Below, one piece after another: positions 1-9,300 of a stretch of 64,000 nt of DNA. The notes beneath the pieces are model-generated. The model had not been told where the DNA came from and did not search any database. It saw nothing but the letters and a program-made list of their open reading frames with translations. The stretch's first letter is position 1. Each line of letters begins with the position of its first letter. A program made the translations under genes and the position numbers. Source of the DNA: Rhizobium lusitanum (GTDB lineage Bacteria > Pseudomonadota > Alphaproteobacteria > Rhizobiales > Rhizobiaceae). The stretch is from contig NZ_CP050305.1 of assembly GCF_014189535.1 (NCBI RefSeq), forward strand, positions 139,485 through 203,484, given 5' to 3'.

Positions 1-1064
1 TGAGTACTAGTCTTTTCAAAAATTCGAGCAAGATGGGTGCGTCCAGTAGACCTCTTAATTCCTAGGTGATCAGCGGCCGACTGTATGCCGTGCCCTTTCA
101 TGAGTTCGACAGCAAACAACGCCTCTGATGCAGTCAATCCGAACTGTTTTTGTAATTGGGAATTGAACGGTTGCACGTTGCGATTGGGTTCAGTTACAAA
201 CACTGCAGCTACAGATCGTTCTATCGTAAAAAAGGGAGCTTGTTCAGAGCGAAGTGGAGCTATCAGCAATGATAACGATTTTTTTCCCGGTTCGGAATTA
301 AGATGGAGATGTCCACCTGCTGGACGATCGTTGCCGGGTGGCACGGCACGGGCAATCAGAGAATATAGTAGCCCTGAATTTGCAATCGTATCGGCAAGAA
401 GTCTTCCATTCGATATCCGCAGCGACCCAGATGATCCACAAATGCGTTCAGCCTGCTCATCAGCAAAAATCACTCGGGCGGCTCTGTCTACAATTAGCAT
501 ACTTCGTCCAAAAGCTTTGATGGACGCTTCACTCTGTATCTGCATTTGTGCAATTTTAATATTTAACTGAACCGCTCGTTTCACATGCGGCACAAGACAA
601 CGGAAAAGCTGGATGTCCTCCGGTCCAAACTCTTCCTTTCTATGTACGGCCAGAGCGGTTTGTCGCCCATCCTCTTTCAAAACGACAGCATTGAGAATGG
701 ATCCAAGATGCTGCGGCACCAGAAAGTCGTTGTAAAACTCTGTTCGACAAAAATCACGTTTTGACATAACCATTGCGTCAGTCTGCACGGCACCAGCCTG
801 CGAAGCGGTCATTCGATGCCAGATTGGGTTGATCTGATGGTAATGGTTGGCATAACTCTCGAAATATGTTGGATCGCATAGTGGAGCGATGCTCCAGGAC
901 TGAGCCGAACGATCGCCTTGCCGCGTCAGAACAACGGCGCGAGCACCGCAGGTTTCAGCGATGAGACGCAACGCATCCGGCCAGCGATTAAAATCCACCG
1001 CTGCATCATAGATCGCACTGATTAGGCTACCAACTATAGCTTCATTAAGCGTGTAGTTTCCCAT
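1..1064 (-). CDS. LuxR-family transcriptional regulator (3' end outside window)
   Basis: I translated the minus strand from the ATG at 1064 and found an uninterrupted frame of about 354 codons to the window edge. The start is preceded by AAGGGG about six bases upstream. The last ~60 residues visible contain a helix-turn-helix of LuxR/NarL type (LTASEALFAVELMKG, then AADHLGIKRSTGRTHLARIF). The preceding ~290 residues hold no recognisable autoinducer-binding or receiver domain; a PAS-like segment around residues 190-260 (SMLIVDRAARVIFADEQAE) is plausible. This layout, an N-terminal sensory region and a C-terminal LuxR HTH, is common in alphaproteobacterial orphan regulators. The gene is divergent from the secreted-protein block at 1365, so it could control that block, but no operator was identified. 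Confidence 0.8.
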   Translation of the reverse strand, partial: MGNYTLNEAIVGSLISAIYDAAVDFNRWPDALRLIAETCGARAVVLTRQGDRSAQSWSIAPLCDPTYFESYANHYHQINPIWHRMTASQAGAVQTDAMVMSKRDFCRTEFYNDFLVPQHLGSILNAVVLKEDGRQTALAVHRKEEFGPEDIQLFRCLVPHVKRAVQLNIKIAQMQIQSEASIKAFGRSMLIVDRAARVIFADEQAERICGSSGSLRISNGRLLADTIANSGLLYSLIARAVPPGNDRPAGGHLHLNSEPGKKSLSLLIAPLRSEQAPFFTIERSVAAVFVTEPNRNVQPFNSQLQKQFGLTASEALFAVELMKGHGIQSAADHLGIKRSTGRTHLARIFEKTST

Positions 1065-1364
1065 GATTTCCCCTTGGGCACAACTAACACCGTTCTCAAC
1101 CTGTTATGTATAGAAGTTGACGAGACTTTTGTGATCCTCATCAAAGGCTCTGCTCAATTCGAACTTTGAATTTTTCTAATATATTAAACAGAGAAGATAT
1201 CAGTACCAACAGGGGATCTCAACGATCGTCACGGTATTATATGAGTATGTTCTTAAAAATTTGTCTGTATAGGCCGAACGGCGGATGTTTGGCATTCAAG
1301 CAAACGATACAATTCGCAGAATATGGAGATTATCCAGTTCGCATTTCTTCGCGGAGGATTGGTT

Positions 1365-2168
1365 ATGAGCACATCCAGTACGAAGAATGCGGTTATCGTT
1401 GGTTTTATAGCGAGCCTTGGCTGCATTTTGGCTTCGGTCGTGGACAGCACCTCATTAAATGCCGCACCGAACCCGCCCGGCGGCTATCAGCAATCATGCC
1501 GTGACATTGCAGCGGATGAGACGTCAGTCGTCGCACAGTGCATGAACTTCAATGGCGATTGGGCATCCAAAACGACGTTAAACTACACCGGCTGTGGCGG
1601 TGAAATCTACAATTACGATGGTCAGCTCAAATGCGCGGGCTTACCGCCCCCGCAGGGCACGTATCAGTCGACTTGCAATGAACTCAAAACAGACTCGGAT
1701 CAAGTTCTTCACGCGAGATGCGAAACGATCAACGGCGGTTGGATTACCACAAGTTTGGTGATCGTCGGGTGCCAGGGGAATATTGCCAACATCGACGGAA
1801 CCCTTCATTGCAACCGCAGCCCGGTTCCCATTCCATCCGGCTCATATTTGGAGACCTGCTGGGATGTTGCGGCTGACGGCATTCACCTGAGTGCCACCTG
1901 CCGAACACTTAGCGGCGATAGCGCGGGTACATCTGCAATTGCTGACTACCCCGCTTGCGCGCGCTCCAATCAGGATATCTTGAACCGCGATGGTGTTTTG
2001 ACCTGCGCGTCTGTTACCCCTGCCAACTCACCTTGTTCTTGGGGCAATCCAAATCGCGATCCACATTGCGGAGTATCTGTTAATCCGAACCCAGCACCTC
2101 CTTGGCCTCCGGGTTCGTCCACCTCGTACCCATTCTCGATGAAACGGAACGTTCCGTTGAACCCATAG
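1365..2168 (+). CDS. Secreted CVNH (cyanovirin-N homology) repeat protein
   Basis: 267 residues. I chose the ATG at 1365 because GGAGGA lies just upstream and it places a hydrophobic signal segment (AVIVGFIASLGCILASVV) at the N-terminus. The mature part has three tandem repeats of about 50-60 residues. Each begins GxYxxTC/SC and contains the CVNH spacing of cysteines (for example QSCRDIAADETSVVAQC and GCGGEIYNYDGQLKC). The third repeat is degenerate. CVNH domains are carbohydrate-binding folds known from cyanovirin-N and fungal or plant homologues, so sugar binding outside the cell is the likely role. The proline-rich C-terminal 40 residues look like a linker or disordered tail. The next gene starts 29 bases downstream. 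Confidence 0.82.
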   Translation: MSTSSTKNAVIVGFIASLGCILASVVDSTSLNAAPNPPGGYQQSCRDIAADETSVVAQCMNFNGDWASKTTLNYTGCGGEIYNYDGQLKCAGLPPPQGTYQSTCNELKTDSDQVLHARCETINGGWITTSLVIVGCQGNIANIDGTLHCNRSPVPIPSGSYLETCWDVAADGIHLSATCRTLSGDSAGTSAIADYPACARSNQDILNRDGVLTCASVTPANSPCSWGNPNRDPHCGVSVNPNPAPPWPPGSSTSYPFSMKRNVPLNP

Positions 2169-2197
2169 GCAACGCCTATCAAACCTGTGAGGCTATC

Positions 2198-3547
2198 ATG
2201 ACAAACCCCAATGAAACTACCAATCTCGGATGGCACCACAGTGCAGCTTCATCCCTGCAAACTCAGAGAACGAGCTACATTCATGCTGTGTCTCAGCTAT
2301 TTGAGCCCGGCGATCCCCACTTGAACAGTCAAGCAGCCGTTCACCGCGTCGGCGATACGGTGTCAGTAGCGGCCTCAGGAGCACTGGTTTCGCTTATTTC
2401 TCTCCAACAAGCGGTGGATGCCATTACTCAGAAAGCGGCAAGTCTCGGGCTATCCAATGCCAATGTAGAAAGCGCTGTGGAGGGTGTTACGGGTGGCTAT
2501 ATCGGTCGATTTTCGGATATGGATATCTACTATTCCGTCGAAACCGGAGCCCATGAAGTTCATGGCGATATCCGAGCAAAATACAATGTGCTTGGTGGTC
2601 CCGGCGGTCTTCTCGGGTTGCCCGTAACCGACGAAGAACCAACACCGGACCTAATCGGACGCTTCAATCACTTTACCGGCGGATCCATCTATTGGACGCA
2701 ACATACAGGCCCCATGTCAGTTCGTGGCCAGATCAAAGATCTTTGGGCAACGATGGGTTTTGAAAAAAGCGAACTTGGTTACCCCGTCACGGATCAATAT
2801 CGAATGAAGACTGCGTCACCAAATGACCCAGTCATTGAATGGTGCCAGTTTGAAAACGGAATGATTGCATCCGATCGCACCGAAGCCCGCGTCGCGCCCT
2901 TTGCTACAATCGACCCTAATACTCTTCAATCGGTCGTATGGAAGATGATTGATACCAGATTTCATGATTCACCAGATAATGTAGGCCTTCATCCCGATAC
3001 GAGCATTCAAGGCGTCAGCGAATGGCACTACGGCTTTTGGGTTTCTGTCCCGCGGGCAATTGGCTTTCGTCTACACGGCTTTCGCGATAACGGCGGCGCT
3101 CCCGATACTGACTACTTCATAAATCTTTGGCTGCGATTTGAACTTGCATGGAGCACCAACAACTTTGCTGAACCTATCGACAAATCAGTTGTAGCCTCGC
3201 TGGATTGGTTGCGAGTGACCTCTGATGGTTTCGATGTGTCCGGCGGCGCTGTGATCAACGGTGTAACACAGGGCTTGCACGATGCATTCTTCTCTGCCCC
3301 AGGAAGTGGTGATCATCCTGAAGTGCTTGCCGGGTCACTGTATGTCGGCAACTTGCCGACGCACGCAGAGCCAAGGCGCGGCAATATAGATTTGATTGGA
3401 ATCGGAGTATCGAAGGCAGGCGAGTTTCAGGTGTTTGTGAATCCATTGCGCCCGACTGACGCGCCAGGCATATCTGATTATGGAATACTGCGCAGCATTG
3501 GGGCTCAAACAGAGCTGAATCTTCTAGTCAGTAAACTTCTCGCTTAA
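2198..3547 (+). CDS. LGFP-repeat protein
   Basis: 449 residues from the ATG at 2198, with a weak GTGAGG ribosome-binding site. A longer TTG-started frame exists but overlaps the upstream gene. Residues ~110-230 hold LGFP-type repeats (GGPGGLLGLPVTDEEP, GFEKSELGYPVTDQY, each followed by a phenylalanine/glycine-rich F-x-x-G-x-I-Y/A block). LGFP repeats are known in cell-wall-associated actinobacterial proteins and in some peptidoglycan hydrolases. The remaining 220 residues are not recognised. No signal peptide is visible, which is odd among these exported neighbours. It follows the CVNH gene closely and is probably co-transcribed. Confidence 0.75.
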   Translation: MTNPNETTNLGWHHSAASSLQTQRTSYIHAVSQLFEPGDPHLNSQAAVHRVGDTVSVAASGALVSLISLQQAVDAITQKAASLGLSNANVESAVEGVTGGYIGRFSDMDIYYSVETGAHEVHGDIRAKYNVLGGPGGLLGLPVTDEEPTPDLIGRFNHFTGGSIYWTQHTGPMSVRGQIKDLWATMGFEKSELGYPVTDQYRMKTASPNDPVIEWCQFENGMIASDRTEARVAPFATIDPNTLQSVVWKMIDTRFHDSPDNVGLHPDTSIQGVSEWHYGFWVSVPRAIGFRLHGFRDNGGAPDTDYFINLWLRFELAWSTNNFAEPIDKSVVASLDWLRVTSDGFDVSGGAVINGVTQGLHDAFFSAPGSGDHPEVLAGSLYVGNLPTHAEPRRGNIDLIGIGVSKAGEFQVFVNPLRPTDAPGISDYGILRSIGAQTELNLLVSKLLA

Positions 3548-3635
3548 ATCGAAAAGTCTTTGGGTTTACGGGTGAGGAACCCGGAAAATTCACAGCATCG
3601 TCTTTAACTTACTACAGATAAGGGGGTACGTTTCT

Positions 3636-4310
3636 ATGAAGTACAAAATTGCAATATTCATCTTCCTCTTTACAGCTTCCTTTTTTCCGGTAGAACGCGC
3701 TTATGCCGTAAACTGCACTGTACCAGCGCCTTCGGTGTCGTTTGTAGAGAATAGACCGCCTTTTGGCGGCGGCCCGATAGTGAATGGGCAGATAATCTGG
3801 CGCTATGTTGGCAGGGACACTTGCAGAGATATTTACAATTTGCGCTACGGAATAATTGGCGGCAGCGAAATCCAGATAGAAATACGGGGGCATTCTTGTA
3901 AGCCCGGCGCCCCCTGCGCCTTCAACGTATCCCTCAATCGCGACAAACCTTACGTTTTTAAAGTTCAAGCTTGCCACACGGCGTTTGCTCAAAGTTCTTC
4001 CTGTTCTCAGTGGGGCCAGACGATCTATCGCCGCTATGGCCCTGACACATGCAAAGATGGATTTGTTTGGCGCGAACTCATTCCCAACGATCATGTGTGC
4101 GTAACGCCGCAAACCCGACAGCAGGGACAAAACGATAACGCACAGGCCATGCAGCGACGCAATCCGGCGGGAGGCCCCTATGGTCCCGACACCTGCAAGC
4201 AAGGGTTCGTCTGGCGCGAATTGACACCAAATGATCACGTTTGCGTAACGCCCCAAACACGCCAGCAAGGTCGCGATGACAATGCGCAAGCCGCACAGCG
4301 GCGGGCCTGA
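3636..4310 (+). CDS. Secreted protein with tandem YGPDTC repeats
   Basis: 224 residues with a clear Sec signal peptide (MKYKIAIFIFLFTASFF, cleavage near AYA-VN). The ATG follows AAGGGGG by about ten bases. After a cysteine-containing N-terminal domain of ~105 residues there are two near-identical ~37-residue repeats starting YGPDTCK and containing GFVWRE, PNDHVCVTPQTR and DDNAQA. Each repeat has two cysteines, so each is probably a small disulphide-closed unit. The GPDTCxxGFVWREAxxxDxVCVTP motif recurs in secreted actinobacterial and rhizobial proteins of unknown role. No catalytic motif is visible. It follows the LGFP gene by 88 bases on the same strand. Confidence 0.8.
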   Translation: MKYKIAIFIFLFTASFFPVERAYAVNCTVPAPSVSFVENRPPFGGGPIVNGQIIWRYVGRDTCRDIYNLRYGIIGGSEIQIEIRGHSCKPGAPCAFNVSLNRDKPYVFKVQACHTAFAQSSSCSQWGQTIYRRYGPDTCKDGFVWRELIPNDHVCVTPQTRQQGQNDNAQAMQRRNPAGGPYGPDTCKQGFVWRELTPNDHVCVTPQTRQQGRDDNAQAAQRRA

Positions 4311-4498
4311 GGCGTTTGGCAAATCGATTGCGCTAGTGTCGCTTGGCACATTGCGATGCCATTTATGGGAGGAGGCCAAGCGCGTTATTCCGATCTGGCT
4401 GTCAATCGGCGGAATGTTCCCGTTCAGTCGTATTGTTCGCTTTCGAGACCAATGTCCGAAAGGCTGATGACGGTGGCCACCCAGGATGTCGTTTTGCC

Positions 4499-5776
4499 TC
4501 AGTTCGGCTTGCGGGTATCCAAGACGGCCTGAGGACAAGCTCGCCGCTCAGCGGATGTCAACGAGGAAGGCTGCGACAGATCAGTTTCAATCGTGGGCTC
4601 AGGCATGAAGCTTGGCATCATCCGGTCGTCGGAAAGCCCTGCGCTAGATGCCCATACCCGACCGCGTGCCCGCCACGCGTCCAGCTCCTCCGCGTTCAGC
4701 CGATGTTCGCCTTCATCGACATAGAAAGCCACATCCCTTCCGAGGCGGTCCCTGCGTTGACTGCCTGGCCTGACCGTCAGAGCGATGGCCTGTCTGATCT
4801 GCCAGGGCCTTGAGTCAGGCAAGCCCTTCAGTTGATTTTGGATCGCTTGTTCGATCGCCAAGTGGTCCTTAGAGTTCACGTTGGTGTGCGCCGCGCGATC
4901 CTTGAAGAAGCCGTAGTCCATTTCCGTGGGCACCAGGTGATTGGAGGCGTAGGCGTCGTAAAAGGACGCGACTTTCCCACCATCCAGGCTGGCGCTTCTG
5001 TAGAGCTTGTCAAACATCTCTCTTGCAGCAGGGATAGCACCAATCTTCGAGAAGCCGATCTTCCATGCCACCCGTCTCTTCGCGTCCATCCAGACTCCAC
5101 AAAGATAGGTTTCCAAGCTTCGGTCAGGATCTCGGTCCCGAAGTACGAACATGCGGCGGACCGCAGCGGCTTCAGTCCCAAAGGAATCGTCGATGCTATT
5201 GGCATCGAGTTTGTCCAGAGCCTGGAGAATGAGCCGCACCTCCTGACCGCCTCCAGCTGTCGCACCGTTCGGACCCCAGGTCAGATAAGACCTTGGATCG
5301 TTGGAGTAGCACCGCATTTGCCCATGCTTCGGGTCGTAATGCGGTTTCGACTGGCAGAAATTCCATTCCATCACGGTATAGTCAGTGGCCTCATATGTAA
5401 GCATGATCGTGTGGGCACGCTGATCCACAGAAGGTGGCGACACATCCGGCAGCAACGCTTGCCAATAGGCCACAGTCAGTGTCCCAGCGACCGCTTCGGC
5501 ATCACCGGCAATTTTCGGTGCGATCTCCGGGCAAGCGCTCAGGAGCGTCAGCGCCCATCGAGTTGCTGGCCCGAATTGCCCGTCGATGGTGGGAGAAACG
5601 TTTTTTCCACAAGCCTTCAAGGCAGCCACCATTGCGGTCTGCAAATTGGCCACCGGCCCATACCTGCCGTCGTCCAATGGTGCCTCGCGATACTTGTACA
5701 GCACGTCCGCGTGGGCGCAGGCCGGCAGAAGTGACATGAAGATGATTGCAAGGAGCGGCAATACAGTCTTTGGCAT
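4499..5776 (-). CDS. Secreted protein with peptidoglycan-binding-like N-terminus
   Basis: 425 residues. I chose the ATG at 5776: it sits behind GGGGGA and opens a signal peptide (VLPLLAIIFMSLLPACAHA). Residues ~40-75 (DGRYGPVANLQ ... IDGQFGPATRWAL) resemble a PG_binding_1-type repeat. The rest is not recognised. It starts 41 bases after the stop of the large secreted gene upstream on the same strand, so the two probably form an operon. A long open frame on the opposite strand (4832-5734) is a shadow of this gene. Confidence 0.72.
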   Translation of the reverse strand: MPKTVLPLLAIIFMSLLPACAHADVLYKYREAPLDDGRYGPVANLQTAMVAALKACGKNVSPTIDGQFGPATRWALTLLSACPEIAPKIAGDAEAVAGTLTVAYWQALLPDVSPPSVDQRAHTIMLTYEATDYTVMEWNFCQSKPHYDPKHGQMRCYSNDPRSYLTWGPNGATAGGGQEVRLILQALDKLDANSIDDSFGTEAAAVRRMFVLRDRDPDRSLETYLCGVWMDAKRRVAWKIGFSKIGAIPAAREMFDKLYRSASLDGGKVASFYDAYASNHLVPTEMDYGFFKDRAAHTNVNSKDHLAIEQAIQNQLKGLPDSRPWQIRQAIALTVRPGSQRRDRLGRDVAFYVDEGEHRLNAEELDAWRARGRVWASSAGLSDDRMMPSFMPEPTIETDLSQPSSLTSAERRACPQAVLDTRKPN

Positions 5777-5817
5777 GTTCCCCCGGGTAAGGTCGATCGA
5801 ATACAAGTGCGCGCTGG

Positions 5818-8262
5818 TCAAGGCTTCGGGTGCATGTCTGAGCGAAACTGGAAGACGAAGTAAGGTGGAATGCACACGCCTCGTTTGTCATTCCTCGCCA
5901 GCCATGTCGCGTCCGGCTTCGTCTGCCCGTAGTAGTCAGATTTGCTGTAGTTGCGTCCAACCACCTCGTGAAAGAGGGAGCCGCGCGCGAGAAGCTCGGC
6001 TCGTTCATTGAACTTTGAGATCGCGCTCGGCCCGCTCTCCGCCATCGGCTTTACGCAGATATAATCGTCTCGGCAGGGCGATGCGACGTCACAGGCTCGC
6101 AGTCCTGCGAGCGACGTAAAGGTCGCGAAACATTGAGACAGGGTCGTTCTTCCTTCGCCAGAATTGGCTATTCGCGACACGCAGGTGTTGAAGCCCGTGG
6201 ACGCGATCATGCCGCATGTCGCCTGATCGGGTAGACCGACACACTCCGAAAGACGAAGCATTCCGGCGGGGAAACCGCCGGTCTGCTGATCTCGAATGTC
6301 ATCCCTGGATACGGGATTTCTTACACCCTCGTTGTACTCCTGATGCGCACCATAAAACGAATTGCCAGCTGGAGGATCCTTGGGCAGCACCGAAGAAGGA
6401 ATGACCGTGGGCGCGCCATCGGCCAAGGGCGGCTCGATCCTTTCATAACGGTCTGTAGCAAATCTCGTCGTGACGATCCGGCCAATCTGAAGGGGATCGC
6501 CAACCTGCGTCTGCCCGGCATGGGGAACGCACGTACCGACCGCTGGCTCGTTCGTCGTCTTGAAGAGACGGCGGCACTCAAATTGCGGTTGGCAAACCCA
6601 CTGCCTCTGGGTCGTCGCTAGCGCATCTGGCAATACACATGCCCCTCCCCAGCCGCCAAGAAGCTGAGTGCCTTCGAGTTCCGCGGCGAAACTGTTGAGC
6701 GGCCGGGACGAATAGCTGGCGGCGAGCTCGTATTCGGTCAGCCTTGCATCCGGCCGGGACGCCATCAGTGAAACGATCCTGCGCCGTCGCGGTTGATCGC
6801 CGTAAAACAACGGAGAACCGGCCAGCGCCACCGCATTTTCATTCGGAGTGTCGGCCCTGTCTTGTCCCGGGAAATGAAACCCGGCGATCGCTCGTGTTTG
6901 ATGGCATACGGTACAGGTGCTCTCGTTCAGGCGGGTTCTGAAATCGTCGGGCGACTTTATGAAGCTCGTTTTCTGGCCCGTCGCCTTGAACGCCTCGATC
7001 GCGGCCTTTATCTCGCCGTCGCTGATGATTTCGTGAGAAGCTGAATTTGCCTTCCAGAACAGTTGGTTCTCGGAGCGAGTGTTGCCTCCGGGGGAAATCG
7101 AAGATGCCGAAAAAGCGAGATATTCACTTGGGATGTTCAGCGTCCCCTTGTCGATGGAGGAGACGACGGCCGGACGTTGAAGATAGGTTACCAGCTTTTC
7201 CCGAAGGCGCTTCTTGTCAAGACAGGCAACGGTCGCGTCATTTGTCGCGCATAGAAGGCGCGAGCGATCGATTTCGTTGGTGAGCGCAAGCGGCTCAAGG
7301 AGCTTGTCTTTGGCAACCCATTGAAACACGCGCATGAGATATTTGGCTTGTGAACCAAAGCCGTGTGCATGGTCTCCGTCACCTGCCGGAAAGCGATAAA
7401 CCTGGATGTTCAATTCAAGTCGAAGAAGATCCTCACCTCTGATGAGAGCCACGGGGCCGCTTGCCGGATCCAGCAGCATGGCGGGAGTCCATCTTCGGCC
7501 TGCCGCCTCGTCTTGCACATAAGCATCCCATCGCTTCGCAACCTCCTGGCAGGTGACCTTCGAACCCGCAGCTCCGGGCAGCGCTGGAAACACCAGATTC
7601 ATCGTTATCGGCAGACGGGATTTCTGGGCTCCGTTCCTCAGCGTGTAGCCAAATCTATAAATGACAGCAATCTCGCCACATCCCTGCTGAGCAGCCGATA
7701 GATCGCTTCCAGAGTCCTTTATGAATTGTCTGTCCATCCTGTTGACTACGCCGACAAGCTCGGCCTTGGAGTCCGGATGTGACAGGAACCGCAAATCCAT
7801 TTGAGTCCCGTCGTTGGCACCATCGCTTTTCCGCAGTTCGTCGATCTGCTGAGACACGGACTTCAGTACCCGATCTGCGATGCCGAGATTGAATGGATTT
7901 GCGGTCTTGTCTGCATGGCCGACTGTTGCTGCCTTGGCATTCATCAGAGAGATGAAATTCAACGGGCCGTCGCAGGAAATCGCTGACTCGCCGCAATCCA
8001 GGGTCTGAACAATATCAGCTCTGAATACCGAAGGTCCAATCAGACTATCCGCAGCCGATGCTGAAAAGTCCGTGGCCCGCGCTGAGGCCGACGTTACAAT
8101 GAGAAAAATTCCTAGGACACCGAGCGTGAGTCCCAACAGCGATCGTTGCTGGCCTGATGGGCGGACAAGATCACAGCACATGCGTAGACGTCGTCGAACA
8201 TTTTGCACCGGCCTGCTCCCCCACCCCGCACGCAAAATTCGCGTAATGAGAGTAAACAACAT
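5818..8262 (-). CDS. Large secreted protein with one CxxCH haem-binding motif
   Basis: 814 residues from the ATG at 8262. The start is uncertain: an internal ATG at 8181 would give a tidier signal peptide (LLGLTLGVLGIFLIVTSASA), and neither has a good ribosome-binding site. At about residue 455 there is one c-type haem motif (CTVCHQT). The frame is cysteine-rich throughout its C-terminal third. Proteins of this size with one CxxCH and no transmembrane anchor are usually periplasmic or secreted, but I cannot assign a family. It is the first gene of a two-gene minus-strand operon with 4499-5776 and is divergent from the region at 8.6 kb. Confidence 0.7.
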   Translation of the reverse strand: MLFTLITRILRAGWGSRPVQNVRRRLRMCCDLVRPSGQQRSLLGLTLGVLGIFLIVTSASARATDFSASAADSLIGPSVFRADIVQTLDCGESAISCDGPLNFISLMNAKAATVGHADKTANPFNLGIADRVLKSVSQQIDELRKSDGANDGTQMDLRFLSHPDSKAELVGVVNRMDRQFIKDSGSDLSAAQQGCGEIAVIYRFGYTLRNGAQKSRLPITMNLVFPALPGAAGSKVTCQEVAKRWDAYVQDEAAGRRWTPAMLLDPASGPVALIRGEDLLRLELNIQVYRFPAGDGDHAHGFGSQAKYLMRVFQWVAKDKLLEPLALTNEIDRSRLLCATNDATVACLDKKRLREKLVTYLQRPAVVSSIDKGTLNIPSEYLAFSASSISPGGNTRSENQLFWKANSASHEIISDGEIKAAIEAFKATGQKTSFIKSPDDFRTRLNESTCTVCHQTRAIAGFHFPGQDRADTPNENAVALAGSPLFYGDQPRRRRIVSLMASRPDARLTEYELAASYSSRPLNSFAAELEGTQLLGGWGGACVLPDALATTQRQWVCQPQFECRRLFKTTNEPAVGTCVPHAGQTQVGDPLQIGRIVTTRFATDRYERIEPPLADGAPTVIPSSVLPKDPPAGNSFYGAHQEYNEGVRNPVSRDDIRDQQTGGFPAGMLRLSECVGLPDQATCGMIASTGFNTCVSRIANSGEGRTTLSQCFATFTSLAGLRACDVASPCRDDYICVKPMAESGPSAISKFNERAELLARGSLFHEVVGRNYSKSDYYGQTKPDATWLARNDKRGVCIPPYFVFQFRSDMHPKP

Positions 8263-8601
8263 CGGATCGTCGTGGTCAATCAACAGTAAATTTGATGGGC
8301 GATGCGCTTCGTTGCAATTTAATTTGTGCGTCCCTCACGGCTGGCTTATGCAATACAAAGCAAACGAGAAGGTTAGCGCAGGATTTGGTCTGGTAACAAC
8401 CGAGCCGCCACTGCTAAATCTCCGAGAAGCTAGCCGGATAAATGTCGATTCCATTTTGAACGCGTAGGTGATCGGATGAGCGAGAGCGAGTTGAAGCGAT
8501 CCAGGATCTTGATGCGTCCCCGATACCAAAGGTAACGCAAGGAACATACTGACAACTATTTAAACCTGAGATTGATTCTGACTACTCATAGGGGGCAGGA
8601 C

Positions 8602-9136
8602 ATGCAACTCAAAACATTCGCAGTCATGACAACAGTTTGCCTGCTCGTTGGGTTTCAGGCTCATGCGACAGGACACCGGCTGGATTAAACTTGTTGCTGG
8701 ATTGCACATAGACGGATTTGAGATCGTCGAAACGGAAGTGCGGGTTCCTGCGCGTCGGAGCTGGCGGACGGACGAGGTGGAGATCGTGAGGTCGCTGAGC
8801 AAGATCTACCCCGTCGACGTACCGGCGCTCGATTTCAACGAAGCAGAAAGCGAAATCGCCCTGCTCCTTGACCGTCATTCTCTAGTGACGACCAAAGGGC
8901 ATCTACGCCAGGCGATACAGAACTTCACGAACGGAAACAGGGCCGTGGTCAACAGCTAGATCCGGACTTTCTTCGAAAGCTACATGATCGAAATCGCACT
9001 TCGCATGGGGTATGGCGGAAGGCCTTACGAGACTATTCGTTGCTTCCGTCTCACAGAGCGAACTCGATCACGTTGCTCGCGCCTACGGAAAAATTCGTCT
9101 TGGTCTCTTCTTGCACGATGCAGCTGGCGGTAACTA
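8602..9136 (+). pseudogene. Decayed secreted-protein gene with several frameshifts
   Basis: An ATG at 8602 opens a signal peptide (MQLKTFAVMTTVCLLVGFQA) that ends in a stop after ~28 codons. The next frame then carries a coherent stretch (GFEIVETEVRVP, DFNEAESEIALLLDRHSL) ending at a stop at 8959. After that stop the same frame continues (IRTFFESYMIEIALRMGYGG), and a third frame continues with LFVASVSQSELDHVARAYGK to a stop at 9136. Three frames joined in order read like one exported protein of ~170 residues, so I call it a broken gene. The product is not recognised. Confidence 0.5.
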
Positions 9137-9300
9137 AGGCACTGTTTTATCGTCTATTATAACTGTCGGCAACAATATTGCCGGAACCAATACCACAATG
9201 GAGTCAATTGACGAGCGCAAACTAAGCGCGCACATATACATCGCTCGCAGTAATGCATGCCACAGATACGAATTTAACACCGTTAGCGATAGGATTTACT

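Noticed and set aside
3636..4310. Tandem repeat considered as a CRISPR-like array
   Set aside because: Only two ~140-base units, translated in one frame as protein repeats; no direct short repeats with unique spacers anywhere in the window.
3612..4538. 308-codon open frame on the minus strand
   Set aside because: Antisense to the signal-peptide-bearing GPDTC-repeat gene; no domain or ribosome-binding site.
4832..5734. 300-codon open frame on the plus strand
   Set aside because: Shadow of the minus-strand secreted protein at 4499-5776, which has a signal peptide and ribosome-binding site.
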